Source: Achromobacter mucicolens (GTDB taxonomy: Bacteria; Pseudomonadota; Gammaproteobacteria; Burkholderiales; Burkholderiaceae_B). From it: a DNA stretch of 64,000 nucleotides. The stretch's first letter is position 1, and every line of letters begins with the position of its first letter. The stretch covers positions 115,561-179,560 of the forward strand of contig NZ_CADIJP010000013.1 of assembly GCF_902859725.1 (NCBI RefSeq). Direction: 5' to 3'. Made by a program: the position numbers and the translations under genes. Below are positions 1 through 8,058 of this stretch, piece after piece. Below the pieces are notes generated by a model, which saw nothing but the letters and a program-made list of their open reading frames with translations, was not told the DNA's origin and did not search any database.

Positions 1-906
1 CGTCTGGAACAGGAAGGGCAACGACACGAAGGCCAGCGCCTGCGCGGCAAACGCGCACACGGCGGTGGCGGCGGACAGGGCAAAGAGGGGGCGGCGCAGC
101 AGGTCCACGGCCAGGATGGGCGCGGGATGGCCGGCCTGACGCCGCATCAGCAGCCACAGGCTGGCCGCCGCGACGGCGCCTTCCAACGCCACGCGCGGCC
201 ACGGCGCGCCGTGGGCAAGTTCGTTCGTCGCCAGGACAAGCAGGCCCAGCGTCATGGCGCACAGCACCGCGGCCATGCCATCGAACCCGTGATTGGATCG
301 CGTGGTGTCCGGCAGCCCGCGCAGGGCCAGCGCACCGGCCAGGATGCCGATGGGGAAATTGACCAGGAATAGCCAGTGCCACGAGCCGAGCAGCAGGATG
401 GCCGACGCCACGGTCGGTCCGCCAGCAAACGACAGGCCGACAACCATGGCGTTCAGGCCCAGTCCGCGGCCCAGCATGTGCGAGGGGTAGATAAAGCGCA
501 GCAGCGCGCCGTTCACGCTCATCACCCCGGCCGCGCCCAGGCCTTGCAGGATGCGGGTGGCCACCAGCACGGGCAGCGATGGCGCCAGGCCGCTTGCCAA
601 AGAGGCCAGCGTGAAGACCGCGAGGCCGACGATGTAGACGCGCCGGTGACCCAGGATCTCGCCCAGCGCGGCCGCCGGCAGCAGGCCGGCCACCATCGCG
701 AGCTGGTAGCCGCTGATGACCCAGATGGAACCCGCCTCGCTGGCCTGCAGGTCTCGCGCGATGGTGGGCAACGCGGTATTGGCGATGGCCGTGTCCAGAC
801 TGGCCATGCAGACCGCCAGCATGACGGCCACGAGGGCGCCCAGGCGTTCGGCGGCGGGCAGGCCGACGCCGGCCGGATAGACGGTGCTGCGGGAGAACGA
901 GAGCAT
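1..906 (-). CDS. MFS drug exporter, DHA2-like (C-terminus outside window)
   Basis: The reverse strand from the ATG at 906 is open to the window edge (302 codons), so the C-terminal part is missing. The visible protein is strongly hydrophobic. Near the N-terminus it reads MASLDTAIANTALPTIARDL, the first-helix signature of 14-TM DHA2 family (EmrB/QacA-like) proton-driven exporters, followed by the loop LGEILGHRRVYIVGL typical of the conserved loop between helices 2 and 3. Role inferred from the family: inner-membrane efflux of drugs or toxic compounds; the substrate cannot be told. It is divergent from the pilus operon across a 438-bp AT-rich gap. Confidence 0.8.
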   Translation of the reverse strand, partial: MLSFSRSTVYPAGVGLPAAERLGALVAVMLAVCMASLDTAIANTALPTIARDLQASEAGSIWVISGYQLAMVAGLLPAAALGEILGHRRVYIVGLAVFTLASLASGLAPSLPVLVATRILQGLGAAGVMSVNGALLRFIYPSHMLGRGLGLNAMVVGLSFAGGPTVASAILLLGSWHWLFLVNFPIGILAGALALRGLPDTTRSNHGFDGMAAVLCAMTLGLLVLATNELAHGAPWPRVALEGAVAAASLWLLMRRQAGHPAPILAVDLLRRPLFALSAATAVCAFAAQALAFVSLPFLFQT

Positions 907-1076
907 GGATGGGCTGCGCTGCGAGGGCGTCCGGGCGGAGCGCCTGGAGTCGTAGGGACAGATTCTAATGCGCTGTTTGAATTCGACGGATCTTCAGCCG
1001 GCACGACGATCGCGACTGGGCCGGAGCGTACGACGTCGGGAATGGGACGCGCGGCGGATTAATCATCCAAAGCATG

Positions 1077-1100
1077 ACGATTATCCAATCGGATAATCGT
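1077..1100. promoter_or_regulatory. inverted repeat, candidate operator
   Basis: Perfect 10-bp arms, ACGATTATCC and GGATAATCGT, around a 4-bp spacer AATC. The same half-site recurs at 1290-1299, some 45 bp before the pilin start. Symmetry plus repetition in an otherwise gene-free AT-rich leader suggests binding of a dimeric regulator; the regulator is unknown. Confidence 0.45.
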
Positions 1101-1206
1101 CCGGCAATTGTCACCTAATGAAACTGCATAGGAAATTCAAATACAACAATATGTACGCCTATTTTCTCTGTGCATTCAGAGGTAGCGTTGAATATTGCGC
1201 TGCGAT

Positions 1207-1227
1207 ATTAACGATCGATTCGTTAAT
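1207..1227. promoter_or_regulatory. palindrome, candidate operator
   Basis: Perfect 8-bp arms ATTAACGA and TCGTTAAT around a 5-bp centre (TCGAT). It lies about 120 bp upstream of the pilin start, in the AT-rich leader. Its sequence differs from the ACGATTATCC repeats, so a second regulator or a DNA-bending site is possible. Confidence 0.35.
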
Positions 1228-1344
1228 AATCGTAAGAAATGCCCCCTGAATACGAAACCATTTGGTTCCGCGTTCCGATATTTGGACGTACGATTATCCG
1301 CAGCAGGATTGATGGTGCAACCGTATACCGTGGAGGCATTTTTC

Positions 1345-1848
1345 ATGAAACGCTCGACCTTGCGCGCAGCGACATTGTGTCTGTGCATAGGTGGCGCGGC
1401 GCCCGGCATGGCGCTCGCTCAGACCGCCACCGCCAATTTCAACGTCACGCTCACCATTACCGCCAACTGCGTCATTTCCGCGACCGATCTGAATTTCGGC
1501 AGCCAAGGCGTGCTGAATACCGCGGTTACCGGCAACACCAATCTCTCCGTTACGTGCAGCAATACCACGCCGTATACCGTCGGCCTTAATGCCGGCACGG
1601 GCACGGGGTCCACGGAAGCGCAGCGGTTCCTGAGCGGCACCGGCGCCAATACCGCCACCGTGGCTTACCAGCTCTACAAGCCGGGCAGCACGACCGTGGT
1701 GTGGGGCGATGCCGATGTGGCGGCCCGCGTGGGCGGCACCGGGACTGGCGCGGCCACACCCATCCAGGTCAACGGCGTCGTGCCCGCGCAGACCACGCCG
1801 GCGCCCGGCACCTACTCTTCCACAGTCACCGCGACGGTCTACTTCTAA
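1345..1848 (+). CDS. spore coat U (SCPU) domain pilin, Csu-type subunit
   Basis: 167 residues. Residues 1-25 form a signal peptide ending in ALA, then a mature domain with the SCPU pattern: an early cysteine (NCVIS), a second in LSVTCSN, NFGSQGVL, and a closing TPAPGTYSSTVTATVYF strand. SCPU proteins are the subunits of archaic (Csu-type) chaperone-usher pili. By position and size this should be the main rod subunit, secreted through the usher encoded two genes downstream. The start at 1345 is chosen because GGAGG lies at 1332-1336 and the signal peptide begins there. First gene of a four-gene operon; a gap of 12 bp separates it from the chaperone gene. Confidence 0.88.
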   Translation: MKRSTLRAATLCLCIGGAAPGMALAQTATANFNVTLTITANCVISATDLNFGSQGVLNTAVTGNTNLSVTCSNTTPYTVGLNAGTGTGSTEAQRFLSGTGANTATVAYQLYKPGSTTVVWGDADVAARVGGTGTGAATPIQVNGVVPAQTTPAPGTYSSTVTATVYF

Positions 1849-1860
1849 GGGAGCCGCCCG

Positions 1861-2580
1861 ATGCGGAAGTTCTTTCGGGCGGTTCTTGCAGCCTGTCTGG
1901 CGGCCTGTCTGACTGGCTGGGGCGGCGCGGCGGGAGCGGCTGCCCTGCAGATTTCGCCGGTGCTGGTCGAGCTTGCACCCACCCAGGGCGCGGGCGGCAT
2001 CATGTTGCGCAATCCCGGCGCCACGCCGATCTACGGGCAGGTGCGCATTTACGGCTGGGAACAGGCCGATGGCGACGACGTGCTGTCGCCCACCTCCGAC
2101 ATTCAGGCCAGTCCGCCGATCATCCAGGTGCCGCCGGGCGGCGAACAATTGGTGCGGCTGGTGCGCGTGTCCAAGGATGCGCCGGCACGGCAGCAGGGCT
2201 TTCGCCTGATCATCGATGAGATCCCCGACCCGTCCTCGGCCGCGGTGAATGGCGTGGTGCTGCGGCTGCGCTATTCGGTGCCGGTGTTCGTGGCGGGCAC
2301 GACGCCGTCGCCCGAACCGGAGCTGGCGTGGCGGGTGGAACGTGCGGGCGGCGAATGGGTGGTGCGGCTGTCCAACAGCGGCAGCCGCTATGCCCAGGTG
2401 GCCGAGCTGCAGATCCTGAACCGGGCGGGCAAATCCGTGGCGCAGCTGGAGGGGCTGCTGGGTTACGCGCTGGCCAACCGCGCGCGCCAATGGAACATCC
2501 CGGCCAGGCAGGGCGCCGACGGGCCCGTCAAGATCCGGGCGCTGGTCAACGGCGACATGGTCACCTTCAACCCGCGCTGA
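1861..2580 (+). CDS. periplasmic pilus chaperone, PapD/CsuC-like
   Basis: 239 residues with an N-terminal signal peptide (to about residue 29) and a PapD-type immunoglobulin fold: ALQISPVLVELAPTQGAG at the start of the mature protein, MLRNPGATPIYGQVRIYGW, PPIIQVPPGGEQLVRLVRV and FRLIIDEIP, the conserved strands of FimC-like chaperones. It would bind pilin subunits in the periplasm, complete their fold and deliver them to the usher. It lies between the pilin and usher genes as in csu operons. The initiator ATG at 1861 follows a GGGAG motif. Confidence 0.9.
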   Translation: MRKFFRAVLAACLAACLTGWGGAAGAAALQISPVLVELAPTQGAGGIMLRNPGATPIYGQVRIYGWEQADGDDVLSPTSDIQASPPIIQVPPGGEQLVRLVRVSKDAPARQQGFRLIIDEIPDPSSAAVNGVVLRLRYSVPVFVAGTTPSPEPELAWRVERAGGEWVVRLSNSGSRYAQVAELQILNRAGKSVAQLEGLLGYALANRARQWNIPARQGADGPVKIRALVNGDMVTFNPR

Positions 2581-2627
2581 AAGCGTGACCGCGTGCCGGC
2601 CCGCCGGCAACCACAGAAGGGCAGTCT

Positions 2628-4973
2628 ATGGCATTGCGCGCTACCCGTCACCGCGGGCAACGCGCCTTGGGTTTCGCACTCTTGCTGCTGGGTGCGCCGG
2701 CCCTGGCGGCGGATACGCCCGATCAACTGGTTTCGTTCGGCAGCATGGCCGAGCGCGACGTGTACCTGGAGGTCAGCATCAACGGCGTCAATACATCCCA
2801 GCTGCTGCGTTTTCACGATACGCACGGGCGGCTGTCCGTCAGCGGCGCGGCGCTGCGCTCGCTTGGCGTGGACCTGTCCGCAATCGGCATTACGGACGCG
2901 CGCGAGGTCAGCCTGGATGCCGTGGCGGGGTTGCGCTATGTGTACAACCCGGCGGCGCAGTCGGTGGACCTGGTGCTGCCCGATACCCTGCGCGTGCCTT
3001 ACGAGGTGAATACCCGCGGCCTGCCGGCGACCCCGCTGGCGACGGCCGGGCGCGGCCTGGTGGTGAACTACGACGCCTATTCGCAGACCGACTACGACTA
3101 CCGGCTGTCGCTGTACACCGAACAGCGCTACTTCGATGCGAACGGCGTCTTCAGCAATTCGGGCACGGCCTACCTGGGCGGGCGCGGCGACGAGTATGTG
3201 CGCTACGACACGTTCTGGACGCGCTCGGACCAGGAAACGCTGCGTACGCTGCGCCTGGGCGACACGATCACCTCGTCGCTGAACTGGTCGCGGTCGGTGC
3301 GGGTGGCCGGCGTTCAATGGGGCCGCAATTTCGCGTTGCGCCCGGACCTGGTCACCTTTCCGGTGTCGTCGCTGAGCGCCTCGTCGGTCGTGCCGTCATC
3401 GGTGTCGTTGTTCGTCAACGGCGTGCAGCAGTACTCGGGCAACGTGCCGCCCGGGCCGTTCGTGGTCAATCAGATACCGGGCATCACCGGCGCGGGCCAG
3501 GCCACGCTGATCACGCGAGACGCGCTGGGCCGCACCGTCAGCACCTCGGTGCCGCTGTATATCGATCCGCGCATGCTGGCCGCGGGACTGTCCAGCTGGT
3601 CGGTCGAGGCGGGCTTCGTGCGCCGCCAGTTCAGCGTGCGCTCGTTCGATTACGACAGCAAGCCCGTGCTGACTGCGTCGGGCCGTTACGGCTACAGCAA
3701 CGACCTGACGCTGGAAGCGCACACCGAAGCCGGCCCGGGGTTGTACAACGCGGGCGCCGGCGCCATGGCGAAGCTGGGACAACTGGGCGTCTTGAGCGGC
3801 TCGCTGTCGGGCAGCGCGGGTGACTTCAGCGGCGGACAGGTGAGTCTGGGCTATCAGTATGTGCGGCCGGAATTCAGCGTGGACACGCAGGCCACGCGCC
3901 TCGTCGGCAACTACGGCGACCTGGGATCGCGTGAGGACGCGCCGGTGCCTCGCCAGACCGAACGCGTGACGGTGTCGATGCCGCTGGGCCGTTCGCAGAG
4001 CGTCGCGCTCAGCTATATCGGCTACCGCATGCCGGACGTGCCGATGGCCAAGCTGGGCTCGGCCTCGTACACCGCCAACCTGAATAGCCGCGTGGTCCTG
4101 ACGCTGAGCGCATACAAGGATTTTTCCCAAGCGAATTCGGAAGGCGTGTTCCTGGGCCTGTCGCTGATGCTGGGCGAGCGCACGCAGGCAGGCGTGTCGG
4201 TCGGACGGCAGGGCGGCCAGGACACCTACAGCGTCAACGCCCAAAGCAGTGTGCCTTATGAAGGCGGCTGGGGCTGGGCGGTGCAGAACGGCCGTAGCGG
4301 CGGCATGCAGCTCAACCAGGGCCAGATCCAGTACTTGGGCCAGTACGGGCTGGTGAGCGGGCTGGTGCAGGACTACGGCGGCAGGACGCAGGCGTCCGCG
4401 CAGGCCTCGGGTTCGCTGGTGCTGATGGACGGCGCCGTGATCCCGTCGCGCCGCATCAACGACAGCTTCGCGCTGGTCTCCACCGAGGGCACGCCGGACG
4501 TCGCGGTGCTGCACGAAAACCGCAAGCTGGGCCGCACCAATGGCAGCGGGCACCTGCTGGTGCCGGACCTGAACGCATATCAGACCAATCGCATTTCCAT
4601 CGACCCGGAGGACCTGCCCGTGGATGTGCGGCTGGATTCGACGCGCGCCGTCGTCGTGCCGCAATCCGGCGCGGGCGTGCTGACCACCTTCAAGGTCGAG
4701 AAGTACGAGGCGGCCTCGGTGATCCTGACCCTGCCGGACGGGGCGTTCGTGCCCGTGGGGGCGGAGGTCGCCCACATCGAAAGCGGCAAGCGTTCGGTGG
4801 TGGGCTACGACGGCCTGACCTTCGTGGAGGACGTGGCGGCCACGAACCGGGTGCGCGTGCGGGGCGGCGGCGTATCGTGCGAAGCCGAGTTCGATTACAC
4901 GCATGCCGACGACGACCCCCTGCCCACGCTGGGACCCGTCGTATGCACGCCCTTGGCGCGAGGCCAGCCATGA
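2628..4973 (+). CDS. outer membrane usher, CsuD/FimD-like
   Basis: 781 residues. The signal peptide ends near ALAAD (about residue 28), then the usher N-domain, a long beta-barrel region (for example LGYQYVRPEFSVDTQATRLV and SVALSYIGYRMPD) with the middle plug-like segment after VPSSVSLFVNGVQQY, and C-terminal domains ending in CEAEFDYTHADDD. It forms the outer-membrane pore through which chaperone-bound subunits are assembled and exported. Length is normal for the archaic usher class. Its last codons overlap the start of the next gene by four bases (ATGA), suggesting coupled translation. Confidence 0.92.
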   Translation: MALRATRHRGQRALGFALLLLGAPALAADTPDQLVSFGSMAERDVYLEVSINGVNTSQLLRFHDTHGRLSVSGAALRSLGVDLSAIGITDAREVSLDAVAGLRYVYNPAAQSVDLVLPDTLRVPYEVNTRGLPATPLATAGRGLVVNYDAYSQTDYDYRLSLYTEQRYFDANGVFSNSGTAYLGGRGDEYVRYDTFWTRSDQETLRTLRLGDTITSSLNWSRSVRVAGVQWGRNFALRPDLVTFPVSSLSASSVVPSSVSLFVNGVQQYSGNVPPGPFVVNQIPGITGAGQATLITRDALGRTVSTSVPLYIDPRMLAAGLSSWSVEAGFVRRQFSVRSFDYDSKPVLTASGRYGYSNDLTLEAHTEAGPGLYNAGAGAMAKLGQLGVLSGSLSGSAGDFSGGQVSLGYQYVRPEFSVDTQATRLVGNYGDLGSREDAPVPRQTERVTVSMPLGRSQSVALSYIGYRMPDVPMAKLGSASYTANLNSRVVLTLSAYKDFSQANSEGVFLGLSLMLGERTQAGVSVGRQGGQDTYSVNAQSSVPYEGGWGWAVQNGRSGGMQLNQGQIQYLGQYGLVSGLVQDYGGRTQASAQASGSLVLMDGAVIPSRRINDSFALVSTEGTPDVAVLHENRKLGRTNGSGHLLVPDLNAYQTNRISIDPEDLPVDVRLDSTRAVVVPQSGAGVLTTFKVEKYEAASVILTLPDGAFVPVGAEVAHIESGKRSVVGYDGLTFVEDVAATNRVRVRGGGVSCEAEFDYTHADDDPLPTLGPVVCTPLARGQP

Positions 4974-5953
4974 AGATCGCCTTGTTGCTTGCGGCCGCCG
5001 GGCTGTGCATGGGATACGCGGGCGCCGCGCGGGCAAACACCTGCGCGCTGTCGGCGGGCACGACGGCGACCCTGGACTTCGGCATCGTCAACCCGCTCCT
5101 GCCGACCGACACGGTGGCGGACGGACAGATCGCCGTGACCTGCAATTTTTCATTGCTCGCGATTGGCGCGCGGTTGTGCTTCAGCCTGGGCGTGGGCAAC
5201 ACCAGCCCGTCGGTGGCGGCACGCGCCCTGGGCGCGGGCACGAACCGGATGAACTACAACCTGTACACCGATGCGGCGCGCACGCAGGTGTGGGGCGCGG
5301 CCACGGCGGGGCAGCCGACATCGCAGACGCTTACCGGTCCGGTGCTGGGCGGCGGCAACGTGTCCACCACGTTCCGGTTTTACGGCAAGCTGCCGGGCGG
5401 GCAGTCCACGGTGAGAACCGTGGGCAACGCCAACACGCTTTACAGCGAGACCTACACCACCACCGGCACGCTGGATGTGCTCTTCGGCCTGCTTTCCGGC
5501 CTGTCGAACTGCCCGCTGGCGGCGCCCTCCCAGCGCATCACGATTCCGCTGGTGGTCCGGTCGACCGTGCAGAAGAACTGCACGATCAACGCGACGGACA
5601 TGGCGTTCCCCGCGCGCGGTGTCCTGAATGCGGCGGTCACGGCCAACAGCCAGATCACCGTCCGGTGCACCAACGCCAACGCGTTCTCCGTGGCATTGAA
5701 CGGCGGCTCCGTCGCCGGCAACGTGCTGGCCCGCAAGATGAAGCACACGAGCGCTGCCGACACCGTCAACTACCAGCTTTACCAGGACGCGGCCTACGCA
5801 ACGGTGTGGGGCGATGCCTCGGGCGGCGCGCCGCGCGCAGGCGTCGGCACGGGCGCCAACCAGACCTTCACGGTGTACGGCCGGGTGCCCGCGCAGGCAA
5901 CGCCGCGCCCGGGCACGTACCGTGACGTCATCACCGCCACGGTCACGTTCTGA
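4970..5953 (+). CDS. two-domain SCPU protein, probable pilus tip adhesin (CsuE-like)
   Basis: 327 residues from the ATG at 4970 that overlaps the usher stop. After a signal peptide (MKIALLLAAAGLCMGYAGAA) come two SCPU domains, about residues 24-190 and 200-327; the second repeats the pilin pattern (KNCTINATDMAFPARGVLN ... PRPGTYRDVITATVTF). Two-domain SCPU proteins at the end of csu operons are tip adhesins, so this is the likely adhesive end of the fibre. The operon has only one separate pilin gene, fewer than the six-gene Acinetobacter csu layout. Confidence 0.82.
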   Translation: MKIALLLAAAGLCMGYAGAARANTCALSAGTTATLDFGIVNPLLPTDTVADGQIAVTCNFSLLAIGARLCFSLGVGNTSPSVAARALGAGTNRMNYNLYTDAARTQVWGAATAGQPTSQTLTGPVLGGGNVSTTFRFYGKLPGGQSTVRTVGNANTLYSETYTTTGTLDVLFGLLSGLSNCPLAAPSQRITIPLVVRSTVQKNCTINATDMAFPARGVLNAAVTANSQITVRCTNANAFSVALNGGSVAGNVLARKMKHTSAADTVNYQLYQDAAYATVWGDASGGAPRAGVGTGANQTFTVYGRVPAQATPRPGTYRDVITATVTF

Positions 5954-5963
5954 TCCGGCGGTG

Positions 5964-8042
5964 TCAGGACTCCACCGGCGCCGGGCGCGGCTTGACCGGC
6001 CAGAACAGCGCCGCGGGCCGCCGCAGGATGCGGCGGCGCACGCCGGCCGTGAGGGAGGTGCGATCGTCGCGGCGCATGTCGCGCGAGGCCATCGCCACGT
6101 TGAAGGCCAGCGCAAAGCTGACGATGACGTTCAGGGCGCCGGTCGCCACCGTGCCGGCTACAGCCATCCAGAACACCTGCGTGTGCACCACATCCCAGCC
6201 CAGCGTGGCGAGCGCGGCGGCGATCTGGCCGGCGCTGAGCGACACGTGGCGCACCTCCAGTGTCGATCCCAGCGCACTGACGAAGACGGGCAGCAGGCCC
6301 AGCATCAGCCCTAGCGAGACGTTGGCGGCGATCAGGGACACGTTGCGCTGCCAGAAGCCGGCCCAGCGCACCGCGCCCCGCGCGCCAAGCAGCTGCCGGG
6401 TGCGACGGCCATACGCCATCACGTCGTGCACGCGGTGCAGCGCAAACCAGTTATCGGCCCAGCCGGCGATCAGGCTGGACAGCCAGATCAGCGCGCCGGT
6501 CACCGCGGCGTAAAGCGGCGTCGGTCCCCAGAACGACAGTGAATGAAGCGTGTCTTGCGCCTTGTCGGCGTCGATGAGCGGCTGTTCCAGCATCCGCATG
6601 GCCAGCCATTGGATTGCCCAGGCCAACGGAAACACCACGGCCAGGTTGCCCGCAATCGCGGCCGCGTTCGAACGCACCATCGCCAGCGTGTCGTCGACGA
6701 AGGCGTCGCGGCCGTCGGGCGTGTAGGCCGCGTCCAGCCGGCGGGCCAGCGCCGGTCCCGTCATGGCCGGCTGTTTGGTCGCCAGCGTGAAATGCGCGAA
6801 CTGGATCACCAGAAAGCTGCCCGCGTAGTTCAACGCGTTCAACAGGCCTTCCAGCCACTTCTCCAGATGCGCCGACGTGATGATGAACTTGACGTAGACG
6901 GTGAACGCGACGACAAAGCCGCCGCCCATGGAGGCCTTGAGCATATCCATGTATTCCAGCGTGTCGCGGGCGATGTAGTGTTCGCCGGTTTCCGCGCTGC
7001 GGTCCATCACGCGGCGTGCCAGCTGGGCGAGCGATGACGCCGCCAGATGGCGGATGCTGCTGCGCGCCAGCGTGCAACGGATCAGTTCGGCCATCAGGTG
7101 CGCGTAGCGATGGCGCTGCGTGGGGTCGATCCAGACGCTCAGCAGCAGCTCGATGCGCGCCAGGCGCAGCTTCATGCACTCGATCTGGTAGACCACGTCC
7201 ACCGCCACGCCATTGCGCTTGAGTTCTTCGTAGACCGCATCTCCCGCCGCGCGGCATTCATCCAGCAATGCGCGCAGCACATTAAGGCGCTGGCCCACGG
7301 CCTCGCGCGGCGTGTCCGGCGTGCTGGCAAAGAGATCGGCGGCCGCATCCGACAGCGCAAAGAACGGGGTGTCTTCCACGCGGCCCGGCAGGCGCGAGCG
7401 GATGTCCTGGCTGAGACCGGCGGCGCGGACCTGGCTGATGAGCACCTGCATGCTGCTGGTCAGCGCGTGCGCCAGGCGCCGGGCAAGCGCGTCGGGCGTG
7501 GGGGCGGCGGGCGCATCCGCTACGCGCGCCGGGGCGCCTTCGTCCCGGTGCATCAGCGCGCGCAGGCGGGCCAGTGTCGCGTCGTCCAGCGACTCGATCC
7601 ATTGCGCGTCGCCGGCGCGGCGAAACAGCAGGGTGAACAACCCGTCCATGTCGCCGCGGTTGGCGGGCGGGGGCAAAATCCAGTCCACGATGCGGCGCCA
7701 CAATTCGCCCCAGAAGCCCGGCTGCGATGCGACGCCGGTGTCGCACAGCAGTGTGGTGGGATCGTTGTCCACCAGCACCGACCGCAACGTGGCTGCCGTG
7801 CGCGCGGCCACGGCGGGATTGTTTTCCAGCACCTGCAGCAGGTAGCGCAGCCGCGCGTGGCGGGGATCCCCCCCGTCCTGCCGCGCCGGCGCGCCGCCCG
7901 GACGGTTCAGCCAGCGGCCCAGGTCGATGAGCCACAGATTGCGTTCGGCCAGCGGCGACTGCGGATCGGCATTGGCCAGGATGACGTCGAGCTGCGCCCC
8001 GCCGCGCGAAGCCCGCCAATTGCGCCACAAAGAAGTCAGCAT
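5964..8042 (-). CDS. Gcr-type 'site-specific recombinase' family membrane protein
   Basis: 692 residues. It resembles a proteobacterial family usually named site-specific recombinase (Gcr-like). The N-terminal half is soluble and alpha-helical; the C-terminal half has several hydrophobic stretches (for example VVFPLAWAIQWLAM and VSLGLMLGLLPVFVSALG), which looks like a membrane protein and makes the recombinase label doubtful. No tyrosine- or serine-recombinase catalytic motif is visible. The start at 8042 has GAGG upstream; an in-frame ATG further upstream (8105) would lie inside the preceding transporter gene. It follows that gene by 16 bp on the same strand, so the two are probably co-transcribed. 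It converges with the pilus operon, 10 bp apart. Confidence 0.6.
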   Translation of the reverse strand: MLTSLWRNWRASRGGAQLDVILANADPQSPLAERNLWLIDLGRWLNRPGGAPARQDGGDPRHARLRYLLQVLENNPAVAARTAATLRSVLVDNDPTTLLCDTGVASQPGFWGELWRRIVDWILPPPANRGDMDGLFTLLFRRAGDAQWIESLDDATLARLRALMHRDEGAPARVADAPAAPTPDALARRLAHALTSSMQVLISQVRAAGLSQDIRSRLPGRVEDTPFFALSDAAADLFASTPDTPREAVGQRLNVLRALLDECRAAGDAVYEELKRNGVAVDVVYQIECMKLRLARIELLLSVWIDPTQRHRYAHLMAELIRCTLARSSIRHLAASSLAQLARRVMDRSAETGEHYIARDTLEYMDMLKASMGGGFVVAFTVYVKFIITSAHLEKWLEGLLNALNYAGSFLVIQFAHFTLATKQPAMTGPALARRLDAAYTPDGRDAFVDDTLAMVRSNAAAIAGNLAVVFPLAWAIQWLAMRMLEQPLIDADKAQDTLHSLSFWGPTPLYAAVTGALIWLSSLIAGWADNWFALHRVHDVMAYGRRTRQLLGARGAVRWAGFWQRNVSLIAANVSLGLMLGLLPVFVSALGSTLEVRHVSLSAGQIAAALATLGWDVVHTQVFWMAVAGTVATGALNVIVSFALAFNVAMASRDMRRDDRTSLTAGVRRRILRRPAALFWPVKPRPAPVES

Positions 8043-8058
8043 GATCGAGCCTCGCGGG

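Larger units (their letters stand above)
907..1344. promoter_or_regulatory. AT-rich control region before the pilus operon
   Basis: 438 bp without a convincing gene, between the divergent exporter and pilus genes. From about 1060 onward the base composition becomes much richer in A+T than the genes around it, as in regulated promoters or nucleoid-protein targets. It holds an inverted repeat (1077-1100), a 21-bp palindrome (1207-1227) and a third copy of the half-site ACGATTATCC (1290-1299). Codons can be read through 1195-1344 in the frame of the pilin gene, but the pilin signal peptide and ribosome-binding site place the real start at 1345. Confidence 0.5.

Noticed and set aside
1294-2610. 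438-codon minus-strand frame opposite the pilin and chaperone genes
   Set aside because: Arg/His/Gly-rich antisense reading of two clear genes; no family features.
3396-5036. 546-codon minus-strand frame opposite the usher
   Set aside because: Composition of a shadow frame (R, H, A, Q rich) and fully covered by the usher gene.
5964-8042. True site-specific recombinase
   Set aside because: The family name suggests it, but no catalytic recombinase residues are visible and the C-terminal half looks membrane-embedded; kept as a family label only.
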